Shown piece after piece: positions 8,730-17,676 of a stretch of 46,070 nt of DNA; positions within the stretch are counted from its first letter, which is position 1, and every line of letters starts with the position of its first letter. Source of the DNA: an uncultured Clostridia bacterium. Its GTDB lineage: Bacteria; Bacillota; Clostridia; Oscillospirales; Acutalibacteraceae. Under the pieces are notes generated by a model. That model did no database searches, had not been told where the DNA came from, and saw nothing but the letters and a program-made list of their open reading frames with translations. Location of the stretch: NCBI GenBank assembly GCA_946183365.1, contig CAMHAH010000024.1:1-46070 (forward strand). Direction: 5' to 3'. A program made the position numbers and the translations under genes.

Positions 8730-9800
8730 ATGAGAATTGCATTTATTACTCCTACACTACAAGCCGGAGGATATGAAAAAGTTATCATCGCATATGCGAA
8801 TGAATTAAGCAGAAGAGGACATAAGGTCGATATTCTTTGCGGTGAAAAGACAGGCGAACTGATCGAAACAGTTGAATCGAATATCCAAATCTATGATTTT
8901 CAAGCGCGGGCACGCAGTTTTCTTTTTCCTCTAAAAAAATATTTGAAGAATAATAAAGTGGATATTTTGTATTCAGCCTTCAGAGAGTTCAACTGTATCA
9001 GCATTTTGGCGAAAAGATTTGCGAAATCTAATGTTTGTATTTATGCTACTCAGCACGGCTTTCAAAAAGATAGCCCTTTAGTATCCAAAATCAAGGGTCG
9101 CATTATTTCTAAAGCGGACAAATTGATTGCAGTAGCGAGTGGCGTTGCCGACTATGAAGCAAAAGAACTACATTTGGACAGAAATCGGTTCTATATCAGT
9201 CATAATCCTGTACTGGATAAACGAGTACCGATAAAAGAAGAATATCACCCGTGGTTTTCAGATGACATTCCGATTATTGCTGTGTCGGGAAGGTTAGCGG
9301 AGGATAAGGGAAAAATCTATTGTATAGAGATACTGAACAAAATATTAATGGTTCAAAAGGTTCGAATGCTGCTTCTTGGTGACGGTCCAACAAGAAGCAG
9401 GTTAGAGGAACGTACAAAAGAGTACGGTATTCAGAACAATATAGATTTTTTAGGCTATGTAACCAATCCCATAGGATTTGTTAAAGAGTGTACACTCTTT
9501 TTACATACAGCAATCGTTGAAGGGTTTGGAAATATTATTGTTGAAGCGCTATATGCCGGATTACCCATATGCACTACAAATTGCTCAGGACCTTTGGAAA
9601 TCATCGAAAACGGAAAATACGGAGTAGATCTGGGTTCCGTAAACGACGTTGGTTTTGTGGATTCCGCAGCAGAAAAGATTATAAAGGTTCTGAACGGTGA
9701 ATTAGTGTTCCACGGCTTGAAAGATCGCGCGATGGATTATGAAGTTCAAAGCTCGACTGACGAGTTTTTAAGGATGCGAAATAGTATAAATGATCAATAA
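8730..9800 (+). CDS. glycosyltransferase family 4
   Basis: A 356-residue GT4 enzyme. The ATG at 8730 gives the canonical N-terminus MRIAFITPTLQAGGYEKV; a longer frame from 8676 overlaps the acyltransferase and is rejected. The donor-binding half has AVSGRLAEDKG, LLLGDGPTRSRLEE, the FLGY motif, and the E-x7-E region EGFGNIIVEALYAGLP. From here to about 20200 the DNA becomes visibly more AT-rich than the earlier genes, consistent with a separately acquired cassette. It overlaps the next gene by 11 bases. Confidence 0.87.
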   Translation: MRIAFITPTLQAGGYEKVIIAYANELSRRGHKVDILCGEKTGELIETVESNIQIYDFQARARSFLFPLKKYLKNNKVDILYSAFREFNCISILAKRFAKSNVCIYATQHGFQKDSPLVSKIKGRIISKADKLIAVASGVADYEAKELHLDRNRFYISHNPVLDKRVPIKEEYHPWFSDDIPIIAVSGRLAEDKGKIYCIEILNKILMVQKVRMLLLGDGPTRSRLEERTKEYGIQNNIDFLGYVTNPIGFVKECTLFLHTAIVEGFGNIIVEALYAGLPICTTNCSGPLEIIENGKYGVDLGSVNDVGFVDSAAEKIIKVLNGELVFHGLKDRAMDYEVQSSTDEFLRMRNSINDQ

Positions 9801-10800
9801 GATAAAACTTTTGTTTTCCTTAGCAGGAAAACAAATAATACTTGTATTTAAGAATCTTCTACCTGAATTAAAAATCTTGCCTGTAAACAAAAAGGAATTC
9901 GGATGGAAAGTTGCAATTATAAAATACATTGATTCTCTCTTGCTGTTTAATAAACGAAGGCGTTATATTTCTACAATTACAGATTATATGAATAATGAGC
10001 TTTCTGGGATTTATGTTCCTTCCGAGAAAGACATGCCTTTTGATTGCGTCAATCCGGCAATAAAACCGGATTCATGTATATGGATGTGTTGGTGGCAAGG
10101 AGAGTGCAATATGCCTGATGTTGTTAAAGCCTGCACGAATCATACAAAATCTGTTAGTAAAAGCCTACAAGTTGTAATTATCACAAAAGACAATTACAGG
10201 AATTATGTAAAAATACCTGATGATATTGTTGCAAAGTTTGAACAAGGCAAAATTTGTATTGCACACTTTTCCGATATGATTCGCATGCAACTGCTGTTTT
10301 TGTATGGCGGCTTATGGGTTGATGCAACATGCTTTATTTCGGATAAAAGTATTATAAGTAGAGCGCTGCAATGCGATTTCTTTTCAATTAGACTTTCATC
10401 TAAAAGAATTATTAGCCATGAGTCTAGTAGGGGGAAATGGTGCACTTTCTTTTTAGGCGGAAAAAAAGGCTTCCAGTTTTTTTTATGCTCATATGCTGCG
10501 TTAGAGTATTATTGGAGAAATCATGATATTGCAATTGACTACACATTGCTGGATTACTCAATGTATATAGGTTACATCAACAATCAGAATTACCAAGTAA
10601 TCATAGATCGGGAAAACGAAGTATGTAATGATGTTTGGAATCTATTAGTTCATATGAACGATCCATATGTTGAATGTCAGTATAATACACTTATTAATGA
10701 CGAAAAGGTCTATAAGCTGTCCCATAGGGAGAAATTGCTGTTGAAATCACCTGATGGTCTCCAAACTAATTACTATCATTTTTTAGAGGACAACTTATGA
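9790..10800 (+). CDS. capsular polysaccharide glycosyltransferase with DxD-like sugar-binding region
   Basis: A 336-residue protein of the capsular polysaccharide synthesis / Gly_transf_sug type. Key features are the central stretch WMCWWQGECNMPDVVKAC (about residues 97-114), FSDMIRMQLLFLYGGLWVDATCF with a GGLWxDA motif (about 160-182) and a C-terminal region rich in Tyr and Asn. Proteins of this group transfer sugars through a metal-binding DxD-like site; here the Asp in GGLWVDA fits. It overlaps the flanking GT genes by a few bases on both sides, so it is part of one transcript. Donor and acceptor are unknown. Confidence 0.75.
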   Translation: MINKIKLLFSLAGKQIILVFKNLLPELKILPVNKKEFGWKVAIIKYIDSLLLFNKRRRYISTITDYMNNELSGIYVPSEKDMPFDCVNPAIKPDSCIWMCWWQGECNMPDVVKACTNHTKSVSKSLQVVIITKDNYRNYVKIPDDIVAKFEQGKICIAHFSDMIRMQLLFLYGGLWVDATCFISDKSIISRALQCDFFSIRLSSKRIISHESSRGKWCTFFLGGKKGFQFFLCSYAALEYYWRNHDIAIDYTLLDYSMYIGYINNQNYQVIIDRENEVCNDVWNLLVHMNDPYVECQYNTLINDEKVYKLSHREKLLLKSPDGLQTNYYHFLEDNL

Positions 10801-11738
10801 TTTGTTTTAGTATTATTATTCCTTTGTTCAATAAGGAAAAGCACATAGCGCACACTATAGAAACCGTACTTAATCAATCTTATGCAGATTTTGAATTAAT
10901 CGTTATTGATGACGGATCTACAGATAGGAGCGCTAAGATAGTTTCACATATCCAAGACAATAGAGTGAACCTTATCAGTAAGGAGAATGAGGGAGTTTCA
11001 ATTACCAGAAACAAAGGTGTTAAGCTAGCTAAGAATGATTATATAGCTTTTTTAGACGCTGATGATGAGTGGGAGTCTGACTATCTAAAAAGAGTTGCAG
11101 AACTCATTGAGGGCTTCCCAGAGGCAGCAATGTTTGCTACAAATTATCGTGTTGTGGAGAGAAACGGTGAAACTTATTCTTTAGATTATCCGTTAACTCC
11201 TGCTAAAGGGTCAATGGGCATATTAAAGAACTATTTTTCCTCGGCTATAGAGTACACTCCAATCTGGACATCGGCTGTTTGTTTACGCAAAGATGTTTTC
11301 TTGAATATGGGTGGATTTCCTACGAATATACGTAACGGCGAAGATTTAGACCTATGGTGTCGTATTGCTCTCAAGTATCCCATAGCTTATATGAATGAGC
11401 CGCTCGCTGTTTATCGTCGTGATAGTGAGAATATGTTGTCACGTAGTATTACTGACCCATGTTGGTTTCCTTTTTTGGAAGATTATTCTGAGAGTACAGA
11501 CGATATCATAGCTGACAAAGACAGTGTAGAAAAATACATCGTTAACCGACAACTTGAAGCAGCCTCAGCAGCTTTATTGATACTTGATAATCGAGAGCTT
11601 TGCGGAGAAATACTTGGAAAGGTTCGTTTTCGCAAATGGAACAGAAAGAAGTATTGCTTTTTTAAGGTCATGCGATTCCTGCCCAAAAGAATGATTAACC
11701 TAATATATAAGAAAAGAAACATAAAAACATTTGAATGA
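10797..11738 (+). CDS. glycosyltransferase family 2
   Basis: A 313-residue GT-A fold enzyme starting at an ATGA overlap with the preceding stop. The N-terminal catalytic domain has FSIIIPLFNKEKHIAHTIET, VIDDGSTDRSA, and FLDADDEWESDYL (the DxD metal site). The region RNGEDLDLWCRIAL is the ED motif with the likely catalytic base. The C-terminal 80 residues are basic, end in KRNIKTFE and may contact membrane. It is an inverting transferase expected to add one sugar to the lipid-linked glycan; which sugar is unknown. Confidence 0.88.
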   Translation: MICFSIIIPLFNKEKHIAHTIETVLNQSYADFELIVIDDGSTDRSAKIVSHIQDNRVNLISKENEGVSITRNKGVKLAKNDYIAFLDADDEWESDYLKRVAELIEGFPEAAMFATNYRVVERNGETYSLDYPLTPAKGSMGILKNYFSSAIEYTPIWTSAVCLRKDVFLNMGGFPTNIRNGEDLDLWCRIALKYPIAYMNEPLAVYRRDSENMLSRSITDPCWFPFLEDYSESTDDIIADKDSVEKYIVNRQLEAASAALLILDNRELCGEILGKVRFRKWNRKKYCFFKVMRFLPKRMINLIYKKRNIKTFE

Positions 11739-11754
11739 GAGGAAAATCTACTGA

Positions 11755-12981
11755 ATGAATATTCTTATCCTGATATCTAGTTTTTATATGGGCGGATTTT
11801 CAAAAAGTTTGTTAAACTTTCTGAAATGCGTCGAACCATATAACGAATTAAATGTTGATATTCTTGCTTTGGAAAAGAGTGTCACAGGACAGGAAAAAGA
11901 AATACCAAAACGTTTCTCATATATTGAATTTGATGGATTAAACCTAAAAGAACCAGTCAAAAAAGGAGTAAATGCACATTATCTTTTTAATAAGCAGCGT
12001 TTTAGAAATTTAGAATACAAGCTTAGAGAATGGATTTGTAGTGCAAAGGGGAAGACGCTTTCACAAGATGTTAATAAGCGGTTTATCCAGTACAGTTGGA
12101 TAGATAAGGCACATAGAGTATTGAATGATTTATCGTTTGCTTCAGAGTATGATTGCGTTGTGTCATGGGAGGAAGGCTTTTGTAACTATTTATTAGTCGA
12201 TAAAATACCATGCAAACATAAAATCGGTTACATTCACCCCAACTATAAAGAAATAAACATGAGCAAAAAAGTTGATAACAAATACATCAAAAAACTGGAT
12301 CGAATCGTTACCATCTCCCAATCATGTTATGATACTTTAGTAGGTGTTTTTCCAAAATACAGAGATAAAATAATCTATTTACCTAACAGATTACATATTG
12401 ATACTTTAAACGGTATGGCAGATGAGTATACTGTCAATTTATCTTCGGACAGAATCAATATCTTAACTGTTGCAAGAATTGTAGATTATGATAAAGCAGT
12501 ATTTCGGATTGTCCGGTTAGCAAAAAGGCTTAAGACAAAAGGATTCGATTTTACTTGGTACATCATAGGTAATGGGGAAGATTACGCTGAGCTTCAAAGT
12601 CGAATTATCTCAGAGCGTTTAGAGGATACAGTTATCTGTCTGGGAGAAAAAAACAACCCATGTCCTTACATGAGAAATGCAGATCTTTTTGTAATGCAAT
12701 CTAACAGAGAAGGAAGACCTGTAGCAGTTGATGAAGCTTTGGCTTTAGGGACCCCCGCATTAATTACACGCTATTCATCTGCAGCTGAGCAAATTGATGA
12801 TGGAGTAACGGGCTGGATAGTGGATAATAACGAGGAAGATATCTATCAAAAACTATGCTGTCTATTATCTAAGCCTCAAATGATTGATCACGCGCGTATA
12901 TGTCTCGAAAAACAAGATAATCGTCATTATGAAGATTGTACCGGTTTTATAGAGATGATAAAAGACGTTATTGGTTCTTGA
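11755..12981 (+). CDS. glycosyltransferase family 4
   Basis: A 408-residue GT4 enzyme with N-terminus MNILILISSFYMGGFSKSLL, where the Gly-Gly-Phe loop is typical of the family. The donor half shows VARIVDYDKAVFRIVRLAK, WYIIGNGEDYAELQ, and NREGRPVAVDEALALGTPAL (E-x7-E). The region resembles the later GT at 30165, sharing the layout of YPYMKxxDxxVQPSxxEG. A GAGAGGAAAATC stretch 16 bases upstream is a weak ribosome site. It is followed after 13 bases by an acetyltransferase. Confidence 0.87.
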   Translation: MNILILISSFYMGGFSKSLLNFLKCVEPYNELNVDILALEKSVTGQEKEIPKRFSYIEFDGLNLKEPVKKGVNAHYLFNKQRFRNLEYKLREWICSAKGKTLSQDVNKRFIQYSWIDKAHRVLNDLSFASEYDCVVSWEEGFCNYLLVDKIPCKHKIGYIHPNYKEINMSKKVDNKYIKKLDRIVTISQSCYDTLVGVFPKYRDKIIYLPNRLHIDTLNGMADEYTVNLSSDRINILTVARIVDYDKAVFRIVRLAKRLKTKGFDFTWYIIGNGEDYAELQSRIISERLEDTVICLGEKNNPCPYMRNADLFVMQSNREGRPVAVDEALALGTPALITRYSSAAEQIDDGVTGWIVDNNEEDIYQKLCCLLSKPQMIDHARICLEKQDNRHYEDCTGFIEMIKDVIGS

Positions 12982-12994
12982 GAAGGGAGTATAG

Positions 12995-13561
12995 ATGAGT
13001 TTAATAAAAACAAAGATTTTTCTATTAATACAGAAAGTAGTTAATTGGTATAGAGGAAGAGAAATAGATCAACAGATCCGTAGCTTTGGCCGTGTTGGCT
13101 ACAATTTTCAAATGCATAGTAAAGGCATTTTTAAAGGCAGTAAAAATGTATACATAGGAGATAACGTTTTTTTTTCCGATCACGTACAGTTGTTGACGAC
13201 AAATGCAAAAATAACCTTTGGTAATGGGTGTATGATTGGTGCTTACACAACTATGATTACTGGCAATCACAGAACTGATTTAGTTGGAAAATACATGATA
13301 GATATAGACGAAAAGACAGAGAAGCTTCCGGATAATGATGCAGATATCAGAATAGAAGACGATGTATGGATGGGTGTTAATGTCATTATACTCAAAGGAG
13401 TGACAGTTGGTACGGGCAGTGTTATAGCTGCTGGCGCAATAGTAACAAGAGATGTTCCTCCCTATAGTATCTATATATCCAGAAATAAAATCATACCGCG
13501 TTTTTCTCCGGAAAACGAGAGATTACATAAACAGATGATTGAGGAAAGATATGGAAAATAG
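12995..13561 (+). CDS. maltose/galactoside-type O-acetyltransferase (hexapeptide repeat)
   Basis: A 188-residue LbH acyltransferase with GAGAAGGGAG 5-14 bases upstream of its ATG. The hexapeptide repeats run from about residue 45 to 155 and include VYIGDNVFFSDHVQL, ITFGNGCMIGAYTTMITGNHRTD (with the conserved active-site-type His in GNHR), IRIEDDVWMGVNVIILKGVTVGTGSVIAAGAIVTRDVPPYSI. It is predicted to transfer an acetyl group to a sugar hydroxyl. Its 3' end overlaps the next gene by 11 bases. Confidence 0.88.
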   Translation: MSLIKTKIFLLIQKVVNWYRGREIDQQIRSFGRVGYNFQMHSKGIFKGSKNVYIGDNVFFSDHVQLLTTNAKITFGNGCMIGAYTTMITGNHRTDLVGKYMIDIDEKTEKLPDNDADIRIEDDVWMGVNVIILKGVTVGTGSVIAAGAIVTRDVPPYSIYISRNKIIPRFSPENERLHKQMIEERYGK

Positions 13562-14435
13562 TACAAAGTGTTCAGTACTTGTTACTTCTTGTGATGCATA
13601 TGAAGATGCATGGAAGCCGTTCTTTACGTTATTTCATAATATGTGGCCTGCCTGCAAGTATCCTATTTATTTGAATACCGAAACAAAAGAGTATTGTGAT
13701 AATAAGATTGTTGTACAAACGTTACATCCGAAGTCACTCTTGGATGAAAAAGGAAAACCTGTAAGTTGGAGTAAACGATTAAAAGAGGCTGTTGAGCAGA
13801 TTGGTACGGAGTATATTCTGTTCTTTTTAGAGGATTTTTTTCTTATGTCTCCAGTTCGTGAAGATGTGGTAAACAGTTGTATTCGCCATATGGATGAGCA
13901 TGAAGATATTGTTGTTTTTGACTTTTACAACGAGTATCACGAAGATGAAATAGTATTTAAAGAATTTTCTCCAATTAATAAAAAATACGATTTTGCCGTA
14001 AACACAATGGCCGCCCTTTGGAGAAGAAGCTTTTTGTTGAGTATACTTAGAGACGAAAACCCGTGGGATTTTGAGTTTTTTGCTACACGTCGATGGTTAA
14101 GAACTAACTATAAGATATTAACTCACAGAGAAGAGTTCCCTCCGGTTTTTAATTATAGAATCAAACCTGAATATGGCTATGGAATCTATAAAGGAAGATG
14201 GCTACGCAATAATCCCGTACTGTTTAAAGAGTACGGTATAGATATTGATTTTGAAAAAAGAGGATTTGCAGATCCGCCTACAGAAAAAGGGCGTATTCGT
14301 GAGAGGCATTGGTTTTTACATGATGTGTCGAAAATGATAAAGCATCCAAAAATAGCATTGCACTATCTTCAAAGTGTGAGAACTATCATTAGATATAATA
14401 GTCGTAGATTCAAAGCAAAGTATTTTAACAAATAA
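13551..14435 (+). CDS. unrecognised polysaccharide-locus protein, possible glycosyltransferase
   Basis: A 294-residue protein I do not firmly recognise. The start at 13551 is preferred to the ATG 12 bases earlier because GAGGAAAG lies just upstream. The N-terminus KCSVLVTSCDAYEDAWKPFFTLFHNMWP resembles the opening beta-strand of GT-A folds. YILFFLEDFFLMSPV (about residues 82-96) could supply acidic metal-binding residues. Conserved-looking aromatic stretches follow (ENPWDFEFFATRRWLRT). No membrane segment is present. Its place inside a run of overlapping glycan genes supports a role in sugar transfer or modification. Confidence 0.6.
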   Translation: MENSTKCSVLVTSCDAYEDAWKPFFTLFHNMWPACKYPIYLNTETKEYCDNKIVVQTLHPKSLLDEKGKPVSWSKRLKEAVEQIGTEYILFFLEDFFLMSPVREDVVNSCIRHMDEHEDIVVFDFYNEYHEDEIVFKEFSPINKKYDFAVNTMAALWRRSFLLSILRDENPWDFEFFATRRWLRTNYKILTHREEFPPVFNYRIKPEYGYGIYKGRWLRNNPVLFKEYGIDIDFEKRGFADPPTEKGRIRERHWFLHDVSKMIKHPKIALHYLQSVRTIIRYNSRRFKAKYFNK

Positions 14436-14448
14436 TCGAGGTGTTATT

Positions 14449-15471
14449 TTGGATTCACCTATGATCAGCGTTATAATCCCTGTTTATAACGCCGAAAAAA
14501 CAATAGCAAGATGTATCGACAGCGTATTGGAACAAACCTATCAGGATTTTGAGATACTTTTGATCGATGATGGCAGTACCGACAGCAGCGGAGAGATCTG
14601 CAAAACTTACGCTGACAATGATAGCCGAGTCAAGTACATAAAAAAAGAAAATGGCGGAGTCTCGACTGCCCGCAATCGCGGTATAGATGAAGCGCAGAGA
14701 AAGTACATTACTTTTATTGACAGTGATGACTGGTTCGAACTGGTTACGCTGGAAAGACTGGTAGCAACAGCAGAAGAGAATAATGCTGATATGGTTATCC
14801 CGAGAACCCGGATGTACTTCTGCAAACCGGATGGGTCATTCGATAAATACGTTTATAACGATGATGATTTCGAACTGCTCGTTACCGGTAACGATATTGC
14901 CGGCAATTTTGAAAAGCTACGCGAATCATGGGCGTTGTATTCTACATGCGGGAGATTATATCGAAGAGAGTTTTTATTAGCTGCTAAGTTGAGGTTTGAT
15001 ACGCGCATCAAGGTTTTGGAAGATTTATGTTTCAATCTTTCTTGCCTGCAAGAGGCGAACTCCTTGGTGCATATCTCTGATATACTATATAACTTTTATG
15101 TTCTGAGCATTGAAGATTATGCCTATAAACGAAGCTATCGGGATTACATTATCAGTAATGAGCAGGTGTATCTGGCGATCAAATCCTTCAATGAAAAGTT
15201 TGGTTTGGATTTCACGCAGGGACAGTATGACTTTTTGGTGTCATACTGGGTTCTGGCAATAAATGCTGTTATTGCGACCGAGAAGGATAGAAAGACGGCA
15301 AATGAGAGCCTTAGGCTAATCGCAGATAAAGTTGAATCAGAAAGATTGTATGAGCGTTGTACAAAAAGCAATCTTGATAGACAGTATCATGTGCTGTTTC
15401 AGTATAAAAGTCCGTTTTTGTTTAATACAATAGATAGTTTGAAGAGCTTGAAGCACAGACTATCAAAGTGA
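14449..15471 (+). CDS. glycosyltransferase family 2
   Basis: A 340-residue GT2 enzyme. The TTG at 14449 is preferred because GAGGTG (14438-14443) is 5 bases upstream; an ATG 12 bases further in is the alternative. The catalytic domain has ISVIIPVYNAEKTIARCIDS, LIDDGSTDSSGEIC, NGGVSTARNRGIDEA and FIDSDDW (metal-binding site). KVLEDLCFNLSCL provides the ED motif. The C-terminal 100 residues are helical. It is placed directly before the ABC exporter and probably completes the glycan unit. Confidence 0.88.
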   Translation: MDSPMISVIIPVYNAEKTIARCIDSVLEQTYQDFEILLIDDGSTDSSGEICKTYADNDSRVKYIKKENGGVSTARNRGIDEAQRKYITFIDSDDWFELVTLERLVATAEENNADMVIPRTRMYFCKPDGSFDKYVYNDDDFELLVTGNDIAGNFEKLRESWALYSTCGRLYRREFLLAAKLRFDTRIKVLEDLCFNLSCLQEANSLVHISDILYNFYVLSIEDYAYKRSYRDYIISNEQVYLAIKSFNEKFGLDFTQGQYDFLVSYWVLAINAVIATEKDRKTANESLRLIADKVESERLYERCTKSNLDRQYHVLFQYKSPFLFNTIDSLKSLKHRLSK

Positions 15472-15495
15472 TAAAGGTGTATAGGAGAAGAATCA

Positions 15496-16359
15496 ATGAA
15501 CGATACAATAGCAACAACAGAAAAATATCACACACATATATCGTCTAAGACTAAACGATTTAGTTTGAACTTGGGCGAGGTATGGAAGTATAAAGACTTA
15601 ATCTGGCTGTTTACCAAGAAGAACTTTAAACTTATTTATAAGCAAACCATTTTGGGTCCTGCTTGGATTGTTCTGAATCCTTTGATTTCCAGCTTAATAT
15701 ATATGGTTGTGTTTGGAATGATAGCCAAGATGAGTACCGATGGAGTACCGGGTATTTTATTTTATTTATCCGGAACAGCGATTTGGACTCTCTTCTCAAC
15801 AAGTTTGACAAATAATGCGACGACATTCACACAAAACGCGAATGTTTTTGGCAAAGTCTATTTTCCTCGTTTAACAATGCCAATCTCTACGGTGATTTCG
15901 TCGATGATACAGTTCGGCGTACAAATGATTCTTGTATTGATTCTTCTTACGTATTTCGCAATTACTGGTCAGGTGCATCCGAATTGGTTGGCGTGGTTAG
16001 CGCTTCCGTTTGTGCTGATTCAACTTGGTGCGTTAGGTTTGGGATTTGGTATTATTATTTCAAGCTTAACAACAAAATACAGAGATTTATCACTATTAGT
16101 TACATTTGGAGTACAGCTTTGGATGTATGCGACTCCCGTTGTATATCCTCTTTCTCAATTAGGAGAAGGAACGTTGAGAACCATTATCATGATTAATCCC
16201 GTAACCATGCCTATTGAGGTTTTTAGATATGCCGTGCTTGGAGTGGGAAATCCGAATCCTTTTTTTATTGGTATATCAGTTGTGGTAACGATTATCGTGT
16301 TATTGTTTGGCATTTCGCTATTTAACAGAGTTGAAAAAACATTTATGGACACAGTCTGA
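15496..16359 (+). CDS. polysaccharide ABC transporter permease (Wzm/TagG-like)
   Basis: A 287-residue ABC-2 type permease with six membrane segments. The N-terminal amphipathic stretch DLIWLFTKKNFKLIYKQTILGPAWIVLNPL is the family signature for polysaccharide and teichoic acid exporters. It pairs with the ATPase encoded next to move a lipid-linked glycan across the membrane. The start ATG follows a GGAGAAG site at about 15483-15489. No lesion is visible. The Gram-positive counterpart is TarG/TagG, and the Gram-negative name would be Wzm. Confidence 0.93.
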   Translation: MNDTIATTEKYHTHISSKTKRFSLNLGEVWKYKDLIWLFTKKNFKLIYKQTILGPAWIVLNPLISSLIYMVVFGMIAKMSTDGVPGILFYLSGTAIWTLFSTSLTNNATTFTQNANVFGKVYFPRLTMPISTVISSMIQFGVQMILVLILLTYFAITGQVHPNWLAWLALPFVLIQLGALGLGFGIIISSLTTKYRDLSLLVTFGVQLWMYATPVVYPLSQLGEGTLRTIIMINPVTMPIEVFRYAVLGVGNPNPFFIGISVVVTIIVLLFGISLFNRVEKTFMDTV

Positions 16360-16377
16360 TCGAGGAAGATGATAAAA

Positions 16378-17664
16378 ATGAGTAATAATAGTAATCGAAA
16401 TATAGCGATCCAACTTTCCGGGGTAAAAAAACAGTATAGATTGGGGCAGATCGGCGGTGGAACCTTGACTGCTGATCTTCAGAGCTGGTGGGCGCGTGTT
16501 CGCGGTAAAGAAGATCCGAATATGCGTATTGATCAGGATCAACGATTGATCGGTAAATCCTTCATGGCGCTGAATGGCGTTGATCTAACAATTTATCAGG
16601 GTGAAGCAATCGGAATCATCGGCAGTAACGGTGCAGGTAAGAGCACAATGTTGAAACTCTTGTCACGAGTTACGGCTCCCACTGCCGGAGAGATTGATAT
16701 TTACGGACGAGTCGCTTCTATGCTTGAGGTGGGTACCGGCTTTCACGGCGAAATGACTGGCAGAGAAAACGTCTATCTTAACGGTGCAATTCTTGGCATG
16801 ACAAAAGCAGAGATCGATGCAAAAATGGAGGATATCATTGAGTTTTCCGAAGTCAGAGAGTTCATTGATACTCCGGTAAAAAGATATTCGTCCGGTATGT
16901 ATGTTAAGCTTGCTTTCTCCGTAGCGGCTCACCTTGATTCTGAAATCATGATCATGGATGAGGTGCTCGCAGTCGGCGATATGGCTTTTCAGAAGAAGTG
17001 CTTGAGTAAAATGAGGGATGCTGCAAAGGAAGAAGGTCGCACGGTTTTATATGTCAGCCATAATATGAATACAATCAGACAGTTGTGCGATAGATGTGTT
17101 GTTTTGGATAAAGGGAAAGTCATATTTATAGGTGACGTTGAAGATGCTATAGAAATCTATCTGTCAACTGCAGATGTCCCCCAGGACATTACAATAGATT
17201 ATAAGAATATACCTAGATTGCAATGGCTAAAGTATGTTAATACAAAAATACGAACATTGGAAAGCGGATATATTGGAAAAGATAGTGTGCGTTTTGTTTC
17301 TAGTGAAAAGATGCGCTTATACATTAAATGGATAAACGAACAGAATGTGAAGGATATTTGTCTTCGTATTGAAATCCTAAAACGTGACAGGACTCCAATT
17401 GGAACAACTTTTCTTTACAATTTTTATTCAGGAGATAAGAATAATGTATCTTCTGTGGAGTGTGAATTGGATATATCAGCTTTAGCGAAGGGTAGCTATG
17501 CTATGACATATGTTTTTTTTGAGATTGATGAATTTGGGAATACTAATGACATTGATTGTGTGCATGGACTGTTTTTTGAAATACTAGAGAATAATGTTAG
17601 TGGTGTAATTTGGAGCGAAAGAAACCTAGGCAATATTCGATTTCCATTAATAAATAAAATATGA
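16378..17664 (+). CDS. polysaccharide ABC transporter ATPase with C-terminal glycan-binding-type domain (Wzt-like)
   Basis: A 428-residue ATPase. The ATG at 16378 is chosen because GAGGAAG (16362-16368) sits 9 bases upstream; the ATG at 16369 would be too close. Walker A is GSNGAGKST (residues 82-90), the signature is YSSGMYVKLAFS, and Walker B is EIMIMDEVLAVGD. After the ATPase core (to about residue 260) a beta-rich C-terminal domain of about 160 residues follows, as in Wzt proteins, where it recognises the glycan end. That domain is the visibly more AT-rich part of the gene, suggesting it was swapped to suit the local polysaccharide. Confidence 0.92.
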   Translation: MSNNSNRNIAIQLSGVKKQYRLGQIGGGTLTADLQSWWARVRGKEDPNMRIDQDQRLIGKSFMALNGVDLTIYQGEAIGIIGSNGAGKSTMLKLLSRVTAPTAGEIDIYGRVASMLEVGTGFHGEMTGRENVYLNGAILGMTKAEIDAKMEDIIEFSEVREFIDTPVKRYSSGMYVKLAFSVAAHLDSEIMIMDEVLAVGDMAFQKKCLSKMRDAAKEEGRTVLYVSHNMNTIRQLCDRCVVLDKGKVIFIGDVEDAIEIYLSTADVPQDITIDYKNIPRLQWLKYVNTKIRTLESGYIGKDSVRFVSSEKMRLYIKWINEQNVKDICLRIEILKRDRTPIGTTFLYNFYSGDKNNVSSVECELDISALAKGSYAMTYVFFEIDEFGNTNDIDCVHGLFFEILENNVSGVIWSERNLGNIRFPLINKI

Positions 17665-17676
17665 AAGGGAAAGATC

